Assembly: GCF_900109035.1 (NCBI RefSeq)
Contig: NZ_FNYD01000013.1
Coordinates: forward strand, 1 to 64,000
DNA from: Cribrihabitans marinus
GTDB taxonomy: Bacteria; Pseudomonadota; Alphaproteobacteria; Rhodobacterales; Rhodobacteraceae
Reading direction: 5' to 3'
Length of the DNA stretch: 64,000 nucleotides
The translations under genes were made by a program, and so were the position numbers. Shown one piece after another: positions 8,861-16,303 of this stretch (position 1 is its first letter; each line of letters starts with the position of its first letter). Below the pieces are notes generated by a model, which saw only the letters and a program-made list of their open reading frames with translations, had not been told where the DNA came from and made no database searches.

Positions 8861-9610
8861 TCAGGACGCCGGCTTGTTGATGTTGAACAGGACCGACTGG
8901 CTGTAGCCCCCGTCGACAGGAAACTTCGCCCCGGTGGGGGTGGCCTTGACGTTCAGGCGCCGCGCCCATCTTGCCCAGACCGCCGAGACGATGCCGAGGA
9001 TCTGCGACGCCCCGGCCTCCTTCGCCGCTGTGGTCATGCCGTTGAACAGCGCGTGCTGGATGGCCGCGCGGCGCACGGCGGGCACCTTGTCGGTCACGAA
9101 GAAGCGGGTGGCTTCCCAGACCTTCTGGTTCACGGGGGCCTCGAAGAACAGGATGTCGGTCGGCAGATCCTGAAGCAGCCCGCGCTGGGCATCGCGCAGC
9201 ATGTAGCTGTAGCACCCGCAACTTGCCGTGGTCGGCAGCAGGCGGACACCGCCCAGAACCTCGCCGAATTCATGCAGCACGACCCAGCGGCAGGCGGGCG
9301 TGTCGTACTGGTCGAACTCCATGCCGTCGGCCTCGGACACGTTCCAGTTCAGACGGTCGATGAAGATCGACTTGCGCGCCTCCATGTATTTGGTCAGCAG
9401 GGTGCCGCGCTCGTGCTGGTTGCGGAAACTGAGAGTAGTGATCTTGATGTCACCGACTGCCGCGGCGCGTGCGTTTCCGAAACGGTTGAGCAGCGCAAGT
9501 TTGCGCCGCGGCGTGAAATCACGCGCTATCGACCCGCCGTTGGCGGGTTCCAGATCCGGAAAAATCGTCGATGCCGGAGTGATTTGCGCCCGCCTGGCAG
9601 ACTGGTTCAT
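8861..9610 (-). CDS. Acyl-homoserine-lactone synthase (LuxI family)
   Basis: 249 residues. It joins an acyl group to S-adenosylmethionine to make an N-acyl-homoserine lactone. The LuxI invariant residues are all visible: R79, F83, W89, D100 and D103 (EFDQYD), R123 in GGVRLLPTT, and E166 in WEATRFF. The start is ATG 9610 with GAGAG about 6 bases upstream. Relative to standard LuxI proteins of about 200 residues there is a basic N-terminal extension of about 50 residues before the core begins (VGDIKITTLSF), and there is no internal Met to shorten it. No luxR gene lies in the window, so it is an orphan here; the cognate receptor would be elsewhere. The acyl chain made cannot be read from the sequence. 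Confidence 0.88.
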   Translation of the reverse strand: MNQSARRAQITPASTIFPDLEPANGGSIARDFTPRRKLALLNRFGNARAAAVGDIKITTLSFRNQHERGTLLTKYMEARKSIFIDRLNWNVSEADGMEFDQYDTPACRWVVLHEFGEVLGGVRLLPTTASCGCYSYMLRDAQRGLLQDLPTDILFFEAPVNQKVWEATRFFVTDKVPAVRRAAIQHALFNGMTTAAKEAGASQILGIVSAVWARWARRLNVKATPTGAKFPVDGGYSQSVLFNINKPAS

Positions 9611-9787
9611 TAACCGCTCTCATTTTTGCCACAGTATTGCCAAGGTTTCGTGAACCAAGTCCAGACCGAAACGCGACTCGCTTCAAACGTGTGCGTTTTC
9701 GGTCACTTTCTCAAGCGCTTTCTGCGCCCGGTCGCGGGGAAGTTCACGCAGGGGTTGGATGATACTTCGTTTGCGTCGCGCGGGCTG

Positions 9788-11377
9788 TCACCGATCGGGC
9801 GACTTGATGAAATCGGCGCAGCGTTCGGCGATCATGATCGTCGCGGCATTGGTGTTGGATGAGATCAGCGACGGCATGACCGACGCGTCGCAGATGCGCA
9901 GCCCGTCGATGCCTTTGAACCGCAGTTGCAGGTCCACAACCGCCGCCTCGTCGCTGCCCATCCTGCAGGTGCCGACCGGGTGGTGATCGGTCTTGGCGGT
10001 GCGACAGGCATAGTCGATCAGCGCGGCGTCGGTCCCGACGCCACAACCCGGCAGAACCTCGCGCGCGACATAGGGCGCAAGTGCCGGCTGGCCCATGATG
10101 GCCCGCGCCATGCGAAGCCCGCGCAGAGCGTTGTCGCGGTCGCGCGGATCGCTCCAGTAGTTCGGGTCGATCAGGGGCGGCGCGCCGGGATCGGGCGCGG
10201 ACAAGCGGACCGTGCCGCGCGAAAAGGGCCGCGTCACCGCCGAGTTGAGCGTGACGCCTGCGTTGCGCAGCTTTTCGACACCGGCCTCTATCCCCGAGCC
10301 GAGGCCGAGGTGGAATTGAATGCCGGGCTCGGTGTCGCCCTCCGCCAGCGGCGCAAAACCCCCGGTCTCGAACAGGCTCGAAGCCGCGGGCCCGGTCCTG
10401 GTCAGCAGATACCGCAACCCGGCCAGTGCGGCACGGAACGGAGAGGCATAGGTGTCATAGGTATGCGGGCCGGTGCATTCCCAGATCGTGAACAGGTCCA
10501 GGTGGTCCTGCAAGTTGGCGCCCACCGATCCGTTGTCATGGACGACCTCAATTCCCAGTTCGGCCAAATGTGCCCCGGGTCCGATCCCTGACTGCATGAG
10601 CAGCTTGGGCGAACCGATCGCGCCTGCGGACAGGATGACCTCTCGCCGTGCCTTGAGCTGGTGTCGTTGTCCGCCCTCGGTGATCTCGACGCCCGTGGCC
10701 CGGCCATCCGTAACCAGAATCCGCGCTACACGGCAGTTCATCCGGACCTTCAGGTTGGCCCGATGCAGCGCGGGCCGCAGAAAGGCGCTGGCGGTGGAGG
10801 CCCGGCGCGCCTCTCGCTGCGTCAATTGGTAGTATCCGACCCCGAACTGAGATCCCCCGGCCAGATCGGGGTTGCGGGGCAGGCCATACTCTTCCGCGGC
10901 CGAAAGGAAGGCATCGCAGATCGGCAGGGGCGCCGCCGGATCGGAGACGCCCATCGGGCCGTCGGCGCCGTGGAATTCGTCGGCGCCGCGGCTGTTGCGC
11001 TCGGACTTGCGGAAGTAGGGCAGGACATCCCGATAGGTCCAGCCGGGGCAGCCTTCCTGGTTGGCCCAGCGGTCATAGTCCGCCGCGGTGCCGCGCGTGT
11101 AGATCTGTGCGTTGATCGAGGATCCGCCGCCGATCACCCGGGCCTGGGTATAGGTCAGGACGCGGTTGCCCAGGTGGGTCTGAGGCACCGTGGACCATCC
11201 CCAGCTGCCGATGCCCTTGGTCATCTTCGCGAACCCGGCAGGGATGGCGTAGAAAGGGTGGCGGTCTCGCCCGCCGGACTCGAGAAGCAATATGCGCGCA
11301 TCGGGCATCTCGCTCAGCCGGGCGGCCAGGACGCAGCCGGCCGATCCGCCGCCGATGATGATATAGTCGAAGTCCAT
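9788..11377 (-). CDS. GMC family FAD-dependent oxidoreductase
   Basis: 529 residues. Glucose-methanol-choline oxidoreductases oxidise alcohols with FAD and pass electrons to a quinone or other acceptor. The N-terminal dinucleotide fold IIIGGGSAGCVLAARLSE, the GMC signature regions ARVIGGGSSINAQIYTRG and GAIGSPKLLMQSG, and the C-terminal catalytic HHPVGTCRMG with the following DASVMPSLISSNTNA are all present. It resembles choline-dehydrogenase-like or medium-chain alcohol dehydrogenases; it lacks betaine-operon neighbours, so I do not call it BetA. It lies next to a P450 and an AHL synthase. Oxidation of a P450-made alcohol is a possible link but is inference. It is divergent from the first caspase-family gene. 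Confidence 0.9.
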   Translation of the reverse strand: MDFDYIIIGGGSAGCVLAARLSEMPDARILLLESGGRDRHPFYAIPAGFAKMTKGIGSWGWSTVPQTHLGNRVLTYTQARVIGGGSSINAQIYTRGTAADYDRWANQEGCPGWTYRDVLPYFRKSERNSRGADEFHGADGPMGVSDPAAPLPICDAFLSAAEEYGLPRNPDLAGGSQFGVGYYQLTQREARRASTASAFLRPALHRANLKVRMNCRVARILVTDGRATGVEITEGGQRHQLKARREVILSAGAIGSPKLLMQSGIGPGAHLAELGIEVVHDNGSVGANLQDHLDLFTIWECTGPHTYDTYASPFRAALAGLRYLLTRTGPAASSLFETGGFAPLAEGDTEPGIQFHLGLGSGIEAGVEKLRNAGVTLNSAVTRPFSRGTVRLSAPDPGAPPLIDPNYWSDPRDRDNALRGLRMARAIMGQPALAPYVAREVLPGCGVGTDAALIDYACRTAKTDHHPVGTCRMGSDEAAVVDLQLRFKGIDGLRICDASVMPSLISSNTNAATIMIAERCADFIKSPDR

Positions 11378-11543
11378 GCCGCCCCGAACGCCGCCTCGTC
11401 GAAGGCTACATCACCCGCCCTTGGACCTGTCAATCTCCCCGGCCAGCTCCGTGTACACAAAAGGCGTGATCGCCCGCTGCTTGTGTCGTACAACCTTTGC
11501 GTCGGCACATTGTGTCCGGTCCATGCGGTAAGGGAGCGTTGTC

Positions 11544-13334
11544 ATGTTTCGAACCGGCCGTCGAATGCTCGGCGCGATGTTCCTTCTGCTGGTCTGCGCG
11601 GGAGCAGTCGGGGCGGAAACCCGCAAGGCGTTCCTTGTGGGCAACGGCGCCTACATACATGCAGGCAATCTCAAGAACCCCTCCGCGGACGTGCGGTTGA
11701 TCGGCCAGGTGCTGGAGGGCCTGGACTTCGAGGTGGACCTGCACGAGGACCTGACCCGAGCCGAGATCGGCCAGAAGCTGTCGCAGTTCCTCGACACCAG
11801 CGCCGAGGCGGATGTCACGTTCGTCTACCTGGCCGGTCACGGCATGCAATACGAAGGCCGCAACTACTTTCTGGGCACTGACGCCAAGCTGGCGACCGAG
11901 TTCGACATCCTGTCGGAGACCACGCCGATCGATTCCGTCATCAGGGCGGTCCAGACCCGGTCGCGCGCGCTGCTGGTCTTTATCGACGCCTGTCGCGACA
12001 ACCCGCTTGCCAATGCGTTCTACACCAACAACTTTTCCGAAAGCCGCGCATTGCAGACCCGGGGCCTTGTTCCGCTGACCACGCCCGCGCAGGGAGCGAT
12101 GGTCGTGTTTTCCGCCTCGCCGGGTCAGGTCGCCTATGACGGGACGGGCTCGAACTCGCCCTTCGCGGCCTCGCTGGCCCGGCATCTGGATACGCCGAAT
12201 TCCGAGATCCTGAGCGTCATGAAACGGGTCATCGGCGACGTGAAGCTGGAGACCGAGGACAAGCAGACACCGATCATCAACAACGATCTGGCCACCGAGG
12301 TCTATCTGAAGATCGGCGAGGGCGAGGCCGGACAGAGCCTGGCCTTTCAGCGCGAACAGGCGCTGTTCGACGCGGCCAGCGACATGAACTCGCGGCGCGC
12401 CTGGTCGGTGTTCCTCGAACGCTTTCCCGACAGCCAGTTCGCCGACCTGGCGCGGCAGGAACGCGACACGCTGGCACGATCCGAAAACATTGTCGTCGCA
12501 AATCTGGCAACCGCCCAGAACGAACGGGGCGCCGAGACCGAAACGCTGGGTTTGACACTGCCGGACGTGCGCCTGATCCAGACCAAGCTGGGAACGCTGG
12601 GCTATGAGGCCGGGCTGGCCGATGGCGTAATGGGCGAGGCCACCCGGAAGGCGATCGCCGATTTCCAGCAGGCCAACCAACTGCCATCGACGGGCGTGAT
12701 GACCGAATTCACCGCCCGCGCGATGGGAATCGAGCTGTCGGGAATGGAGGTCAGCGCGGTGCCGATCTACTCGTCGCTCGACGCAAGGAACTGGAGCCCG
12801 TCAGCCCTGGCGCAGGTCGAGTCCGACCCGAGGCTGATCCGCGCGGCCGAGGTTTTGAAGGATTGGGAGATCCTGTATGGCTGGTATGACGACCATCTCT
12901 ATATCGGCGTCCTGGGATGGCGGATGAAATGGCCCGACGCGCAGGCCCTGGCCGAGCGTGCCGGCGGTTATCTGGCGGTGCTGGGAACCGAAGAGGAGAA
13001 CCGGTTCGCCTATGAGCTGGTCAGCCGCGACGACCGGTTCTGGACGGTCAGCAATGCCGGGCAGGGGCGGCACAGCTATGGCCCGACCTTCGGCCTCTAC
13101 CAGAAAGAGGAAGGCCGCGAGCCGGATGGCGGCTGGAGCTGGGTGAACGGCCAGCCGGTCTCGTTCACGAACTGGGCCTATGGCAACCCCAACAACGGCG
13201 TCGATTACGACAGCGAATACGCGACCTTCTATCGCTGGACCAGGGACGTGGAACTTGAGAAATTCACCGGTGACGAGTGGAACGATGTCGACCTGCCTCG
13301 AACCGGCCGGGCCTTCATCATGGAAATCGAGTGA
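11544..13334 (+). CDS. Secreted caspase-family protein with peptidoglycan-binding and C-type-lectin-like domains
   Basis: 596 residues. A signal peptide (about 1-24, cleavage near GAVGA-ET) is followed by a peptidase C14/orthocaspase p20-like domain (25-260) with the catalytic dyad H99 (YLAGHGMQ) and C150 (FIDACRDN). A linker and a peptidoglycan-binding type 1 repeat follow (about 340-392, GYEAGLADGVMGEATRKAI). The C-terminal domain (about 450-596) has the C-type-lectin-like pattern: WPDAQALAERAGGYLAVL, then WSWVNGQPVSFTNWAYGNP, then EWNDVD. The product should sit in the periplasm or cell envelope. The combination of protease, wall-binding and lectin-like domains in one chain is uncommon. It faces away from the GMC gene and converges on the glycosyltransferase operon at 13383-15828. 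Substrate and role are unknown. Confidence 0.85.
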   Translation: MFRTGRRMLGAMFLLLVCAGAVGAETRKAFLVGNGAYIHAGNLKNPSADVRLIGQVLEGLDFEVDLHEDLTRAEIGQKLSQFLDTSAEADVTFVYLAGHGMQYEGRNYFLGTDAKLATEFDILSETTPIDSVIRAVQTRSRALLVFIDACRDNPLANAFYTNNFSESRALQTRGLVPLTTPAQGAMVVFSASPGQVAYDGTGSNSPFAASLARHLDTPNSEILSVMKRVIGDVKLETEDKQTPIINNDLATEVYLKIGEGEAGQSLAFQREQALFDAASDMNSRRAWSVFLERFPDSQFADLARQERDTLARSENIVVANLATAQNERGAETETLGLTLPDVRLIQTKLGTLGYEAGLADGVMGEATRKAIADFQQANQLPSTGVMTEFTARAMGIELSGMEVSAVPIYSSLDARNWSPSALAQVESDPRLIRAAEVLKDWEILYGWYDDHLYIGVLGWRMKWPDAQALAERAGGYLAVLGTEEENRFAYELVSRDDRFWTVSNAGQGRHSYGPTFGLYQKEEGREPDGGWSWVNGQPVSFTNWAYGNPNNGVDYDSEYATFYRWTRDVELEKFTGDEWNDVDLPRTGRAFIMEIE

Positions 13335-13382
13335 CGGACTCGCGCCCCACTGCGGATCGTCGGGCAGGTGCCTTGCCGCCGG

Positions 13383-14309
13383 TCACACGACCCGCATGGC
13401 GCCATAGGCCCGGTGGCCGCGATAGTTCGATTTGAACCAGGTCGATGCCGGCGCGTCCAACTCGTCCAGATCCAAGCCAAGCGCGGCGTTGAGGCGTTCG
13501 CGTAATTCCTGCGACCGCGTCGCCCGCGCCCGGGCATCGGAATAGGTCGGGGCGACGTCGCGGTCCCAGAACCGGCGGATCCAGCCATAATCGGCAACTC
13601 TTGCCACCGGGAACCCGTCCAGCGCCGCTTTGGCGCAGCCCAGCCGCGCGCCGAAGATCGCCCAGTCGCCGCGCGGAACATCGGCCCCGACCATGCACCA
13701 CACCTTGAGGCGTTCGAGGTTGCGAGCCCCCACATGCTCGCGCAGTGCCTCGGCGCGGGGCAGGTCGGGATGGACCTCATAGGCGATCTTGCCGTCCGCG
13801 AGGTTCAGCTTCACGCCCTCGCGGAACCCGGCCCGGAACGCCTGGTAATCCGATCCGGTTATCGCGATTTCGGACAGCGGCCGGTTCACCTGGTAATAGG
13901 GAACGGTCCAGCAGAAATCGACGGCCGCGTACGCGTTTGCTGCGTTTTCATGTGTCTGAAGGGTGCGCAGAATGCTGCGCGGCCAGATCTTGACCCCGCC
14001 ATTGCCATAGCGCAGGCCGTTCACCCCGTTGCGCGCGCTGAAGGAAAAGACCCGCGCCCGGTCGCGCGGGGCGATGTCGAAACGCGCCGACAGGAATGTC
14101 GGGTCCAGCAGCACGTTGTCGGCGTCGATCGTGACGACATGCGGCGTGATCGCGACCTCGCCCGCGCGTCGGTGCGCGGCGTCGAACCCCTTGACCCCAT
14201 GCACGCGCAGGCAGCGCGGAACGTCCCTGCGGACCCGTTCGAAATTCTCGTCGGCATTTGGCTCGTCGAAGCTGAGGAACACCACATCGCAGGCGGCAAG
14301 ATCGATCAT
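13383..14309 (-). CDS. Glycosyltransferase-like protein (GT-A type, DxD motif)
   Basis: 308 residues from ATG 14309; in-frame codons upstream to 14363 are not needed. The segment VVTIDADNVLLDPTFLSARF is typical of nucleotide-sugar glycosyltransferases, with the DAD metal-binding motif after a beta strand. The rest of the fold is only loosely recognisable (VFSFSARNGVNGLRYGNGGV resembles acceptor-site loops). The start overlaps the upstream gene stop as ATGA, so it is translationally coupled as the last gene of a three-gene operon (14773-15828, 14306-14776, 13383-14309). The operon probably modifies an exported polysaccharide or protein, as it stands between two envelope caspase loci. Donor and acceptor are unknown. 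Confidence 0.65.
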   Translation of the reverse strand: MIDLAACDVVFLSFDEPNADENFERVRRDVPRCLRVHGVKGFDAAHRRAGEVAITPHVVTIDADNVLLDPTFLSARFDIAPRDRARVFSFSARNGVNGLRYGNGGVKIWPRSILRTLQTHENAANAYAAVDFCWTVPYYQVNRPLSEIAITGSDYQAFRAGFREGVKLNLADGKIAYEVHPDLPRAEALREHVGARNLERLKVWCMVGADVPRGDWAIFGARLGCAKAALDGFPVARVADYGWIRRFWDRDVAPTYSDARARATRSQELRERLNAALGLDLDELDAPASTWFKSNYRGHRAYGAMRVV

Positions 14310-14776
14310 GGCGCGTCCCAGTCGGCGTTCAGACCCAGGTTGATGATCGCTGCGGGACGCCACTTGTCCCGCAGCAAGCGGCGGCGCGCGGCAAGATAGG
14401 CGGCCCAGTCCAGATCCTCGGCAAAGGGTCTGTTTCCGGCAACATTGGGAAGCGTGTCATAGGCCAGACCTTCCTCGACCAGGCCGCGGAAATCCAGCAG
14501 GTCGACCACGAGAACCGGCACCATCCGCTTGGTTGCGGCGATGTCGCGCACGCTGTCCAGGTGGCCAGAGATCGCAGTCCAGTCCAGCCCGGTCACATCC
14601 ACCAGCAGGATCGACAGAAAGCGGTCCTCGCGCAGGAGGCCGGTGACCTGTGGGCTGTCTGAGTTGAACGGCCAGGCGGCCTCGAAGGCATTGGCGGGGC
14701 CGTCCTCGGTCTCTCCGGTCTCCGTGTCGCCCGGCGGGGTCGCAGGCTCGGGTGGTTTTCGCCGCCCGATCCTCAT
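14306..14776 (-). CDS. Hypothetical protein in glycosyltransferase operon
   Basis: 156 residues from ATG 14776, which overlaps the upstream stop as ATGA. I do not recognise a family. The first 40 residues are Pro/Thr/Glu-rich and probably disordered. The rest alternates strands and helices (FLSILLVDVTGLDW, MVPVLVVDLLDFRGLVEEG), which suggests a Rossmann-like alpha/beta domain without a visible nucleotide-binding glycine motif. It is coupled at both ends to glycosyltransferase-like genes, so a partner role in sugar transfer or glycan placement is likely but unproven. Confidence 0.6.
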   Translation of the reverse strand: MRIGRRKPPEPATPPGDTETGETEDGPANAFEAAWPFNSDSPQVTGLLREDRFLSILLVDVTGLDWTAISGHLDSVRDIAATKRMVPVLVVDLLDFRGLVEEGLAYDTLPNVAGNRPFAEDLDWAAYLAARRRLLRDKWRPAAIINLGLNADWDAP

Positions 14777-15828
14777 CGTGCCAGCACGCGGGCAGGGCGG
14801 GGCAGGGATGCCAGCTCGGTAAAGAGCGACCGCCAAGCCGCGCCGATGGCGGTCCAGTCCCGGGCGCGGGCCGCCTTTGCCGCCACCGCGCCGCGTACCG
14901 CCCAGGCGTCCGGCCCTTCCGCCAGCGCCTCCCGCAGTGCGTGGGCCAGAGCGCCGGGCTGTCGGGGATCGTAGAGCAGGCCGGTTGCCGGCTCAGACAC
15001 CGCGTCGCGCAGCCCCGGCGTGTCTCTTCCAAGGATGCCGCGCCCAAGGGTTTGCGCCAGGATCGCCGATCCCGATGTGAGCGACCGCATATAGGGCAGA
15101 ACGACAAGATCCGACGCCGCATGAACGCGGGCCAGATCCTCGTGCGTGGCAAAGCCGAACCGGGCGACAAGGCGCGGTTCGTCGGGAACCTCCCACCCCT
15201 CGATATCCGAGGCGCGGTGGCCTGCCAGGATCAGCCGGTCGTCATCTCCCGCGACTTGCAGGAACGCGGCGACCAATTCGGCGGGCGACTTGTAGGCCCG
15301 AATCTGGCCCGGCAGCAGCGCGACCATTCCCGCCGCATCCAGCCCGAGCGCCTTTCGGGCAGCGCCCCGCTCGAAGACCGGATAGACGCCGTCATAGTTT
15401 CCATGCGGGATGATCCGGACCTTTCGCATCGGCACCGCGTGCTGCTCCATCGCCGCGGCCAGGGCGGCAAGAGAGTGAACATGCACGATATCCGCCAGGT
15501 CCAGCAGCCCGGTGCGGACCTGCTCTGCCGCCGCCCGGTGGCGCTCGTCATGTGGTGTCAGGTTGTGCAGGGTCCAGACAATCCGCCCGCCCCTGTCGCG
15601 ATAAGACGACAGCGCGTCGAGAAGGCGCTCGGCCGAGACGTCACCTTCCACGAAGGCGGCGGATTCCCAATGCATGTGCAGAATGCTGCCCGCGTCGCCG
15701 GCACCCGCTCCGGTCACAAGCCTGTCGGGATCGGGGATCGGCGTGGCGACGACCGATGGCCCGAGCGAGCCGTAGAGCAAGTCCTGATAGGGGTTGAAGT
15801 CCCGGTAGTCGGGAAAGAACCGCACCAT
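14773..15828 (-). CDS. GT-B fold glycosyltransferase (GT4-like)
   Basis: 351 residues from ATG 15828 (MVRFFPDYRDFNPYQ). In-frame alternatives are ATG 15858 and GTG 15912; none has a clear Shine-Dalgarno, and 15828 is chosen because a strand-like glycosyltransferase N-terminus begins there. The N-terminal half has HMHWES, VWTLHNLTPHD and IPHGNYDGVYP. The C-terminal half has LLPGQIRAYKSPAELVAAF and SDLVVLPYMRSLTSGSAILAQ, the usual retaining GT4 donor-site region. It should use a nucleotide sugar at the cytoplasmic face. First gene of a coupled minus-strand operon. Divergent from the secreted-protein/caspase operon that starts at 15965. The specific sugar is unknown. Confidence 0.8.
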   Translation of the reverse strand: MVRFFPDYRDFNPYQDLLYGSLGPSVVATPIPDPDRLVTGAGAGDAGSILHMHWESAAFVEGDVSAERLLDALSSYRDRGGRIVWTLHNLTPHDERHRAAAEQVRTGLLDLADIVHVHSLAALAAAMEQHAVPMRKVRIIPHGNYDGVYPVFERGAARKALGLDAAGMVALLPGQIRAYKSPAELVAAFLQVAGDDDRLILAGHRASDIEGWEVPDEPRLVARFGFATHEDLARVHAASDLVVLPYMRSLTSGSAILAQTLGRGILGRDTPGLRDAVSEPATGLLYDPRQPGALAHALREALAEGPDAWAVRGAVAAKAARARDWTAIGAAWRSLFTELASLPRPARVLAR

Positions 15829-15964
15829 GACCGAAGCTGGCGACACTGCCTGGAACATGCCGGAAGAATGGCATGCCGACCGAAAGTTGACGAGGCATTT
15901 TTCGGCCGACACCCGGTCACGTTTGTTGACGGGGCTTGCCGCAGGGACCTATGGTGGAGGTTGT

Positions 15965-16303
15965 ATGAAAGGGATCACCATGCGTGGATGGATCGCCGGC
16001 CAGATCGTGGCACTAGTCGGAGCGTTGGGCGTGTCGGGTATGGCGCGCGCGCAGGCCCCCGACAGCAGCGCCTTCACTTCCCAGGCACAGGCGGAAAACT
16101 ACCTGCGCGAGAATCCGACCGGTCCGCTGGCCAAGGCGGCCTTTCTTGCCATCGTAGAATTCCAGTTGGCGCGGCAGAATCCCGGCTTCTCCCGCGTGGA
16201 CATCGCCAGGGGTGTGAACCTCAAGGCGGCTTCGGGGTCCCCGGCCGGCGCCGGCGAGGCGAATGCTGGCAATGACCGAGATGGCGGTGGGGATCTTTAC
16301 TAG
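15965..16303 (+). CDS. Small secreted protein upstream of SEL1-caspase gene
   Basis: 112 residues from ATG 15965, preceded by a strong GGTGGAGG at suitable spacing. A signal peptide (MKGITMRGWIAGQIVALVGALGVSGMARA, described by its positively charged start, hydrophobic core and A-x-A site near residue 29) is followed by about 80 residues with a helical FTSQAQAENYLRENPTG segment. No family is recognised. Its 3' end overlaps the next gene by 41 bases, so the two are probably co-expressed. The C-terminus is Gly/Asp/Ala-rich. A periplasmic partner or target of the caspase-family protein is a reasonable guess but no more than that. Confidence 0.65.
   Translation: MKGITMRGWIAGQIVALVGALGVSGMARAQAPDSSAFTSQAQAENYLRENPTGPLAKAAFLAIVEFQLARQNPGFSRVDIARGVNLKAASGSPAGAGEANAGNDRDGGGDLY

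Noticed and set aside
9611-9787. lux-box upstream of the AHL synthase gene
   Set aside because: No clear ACCTG-type dyad of the usual length could be found in this stretch by eye.
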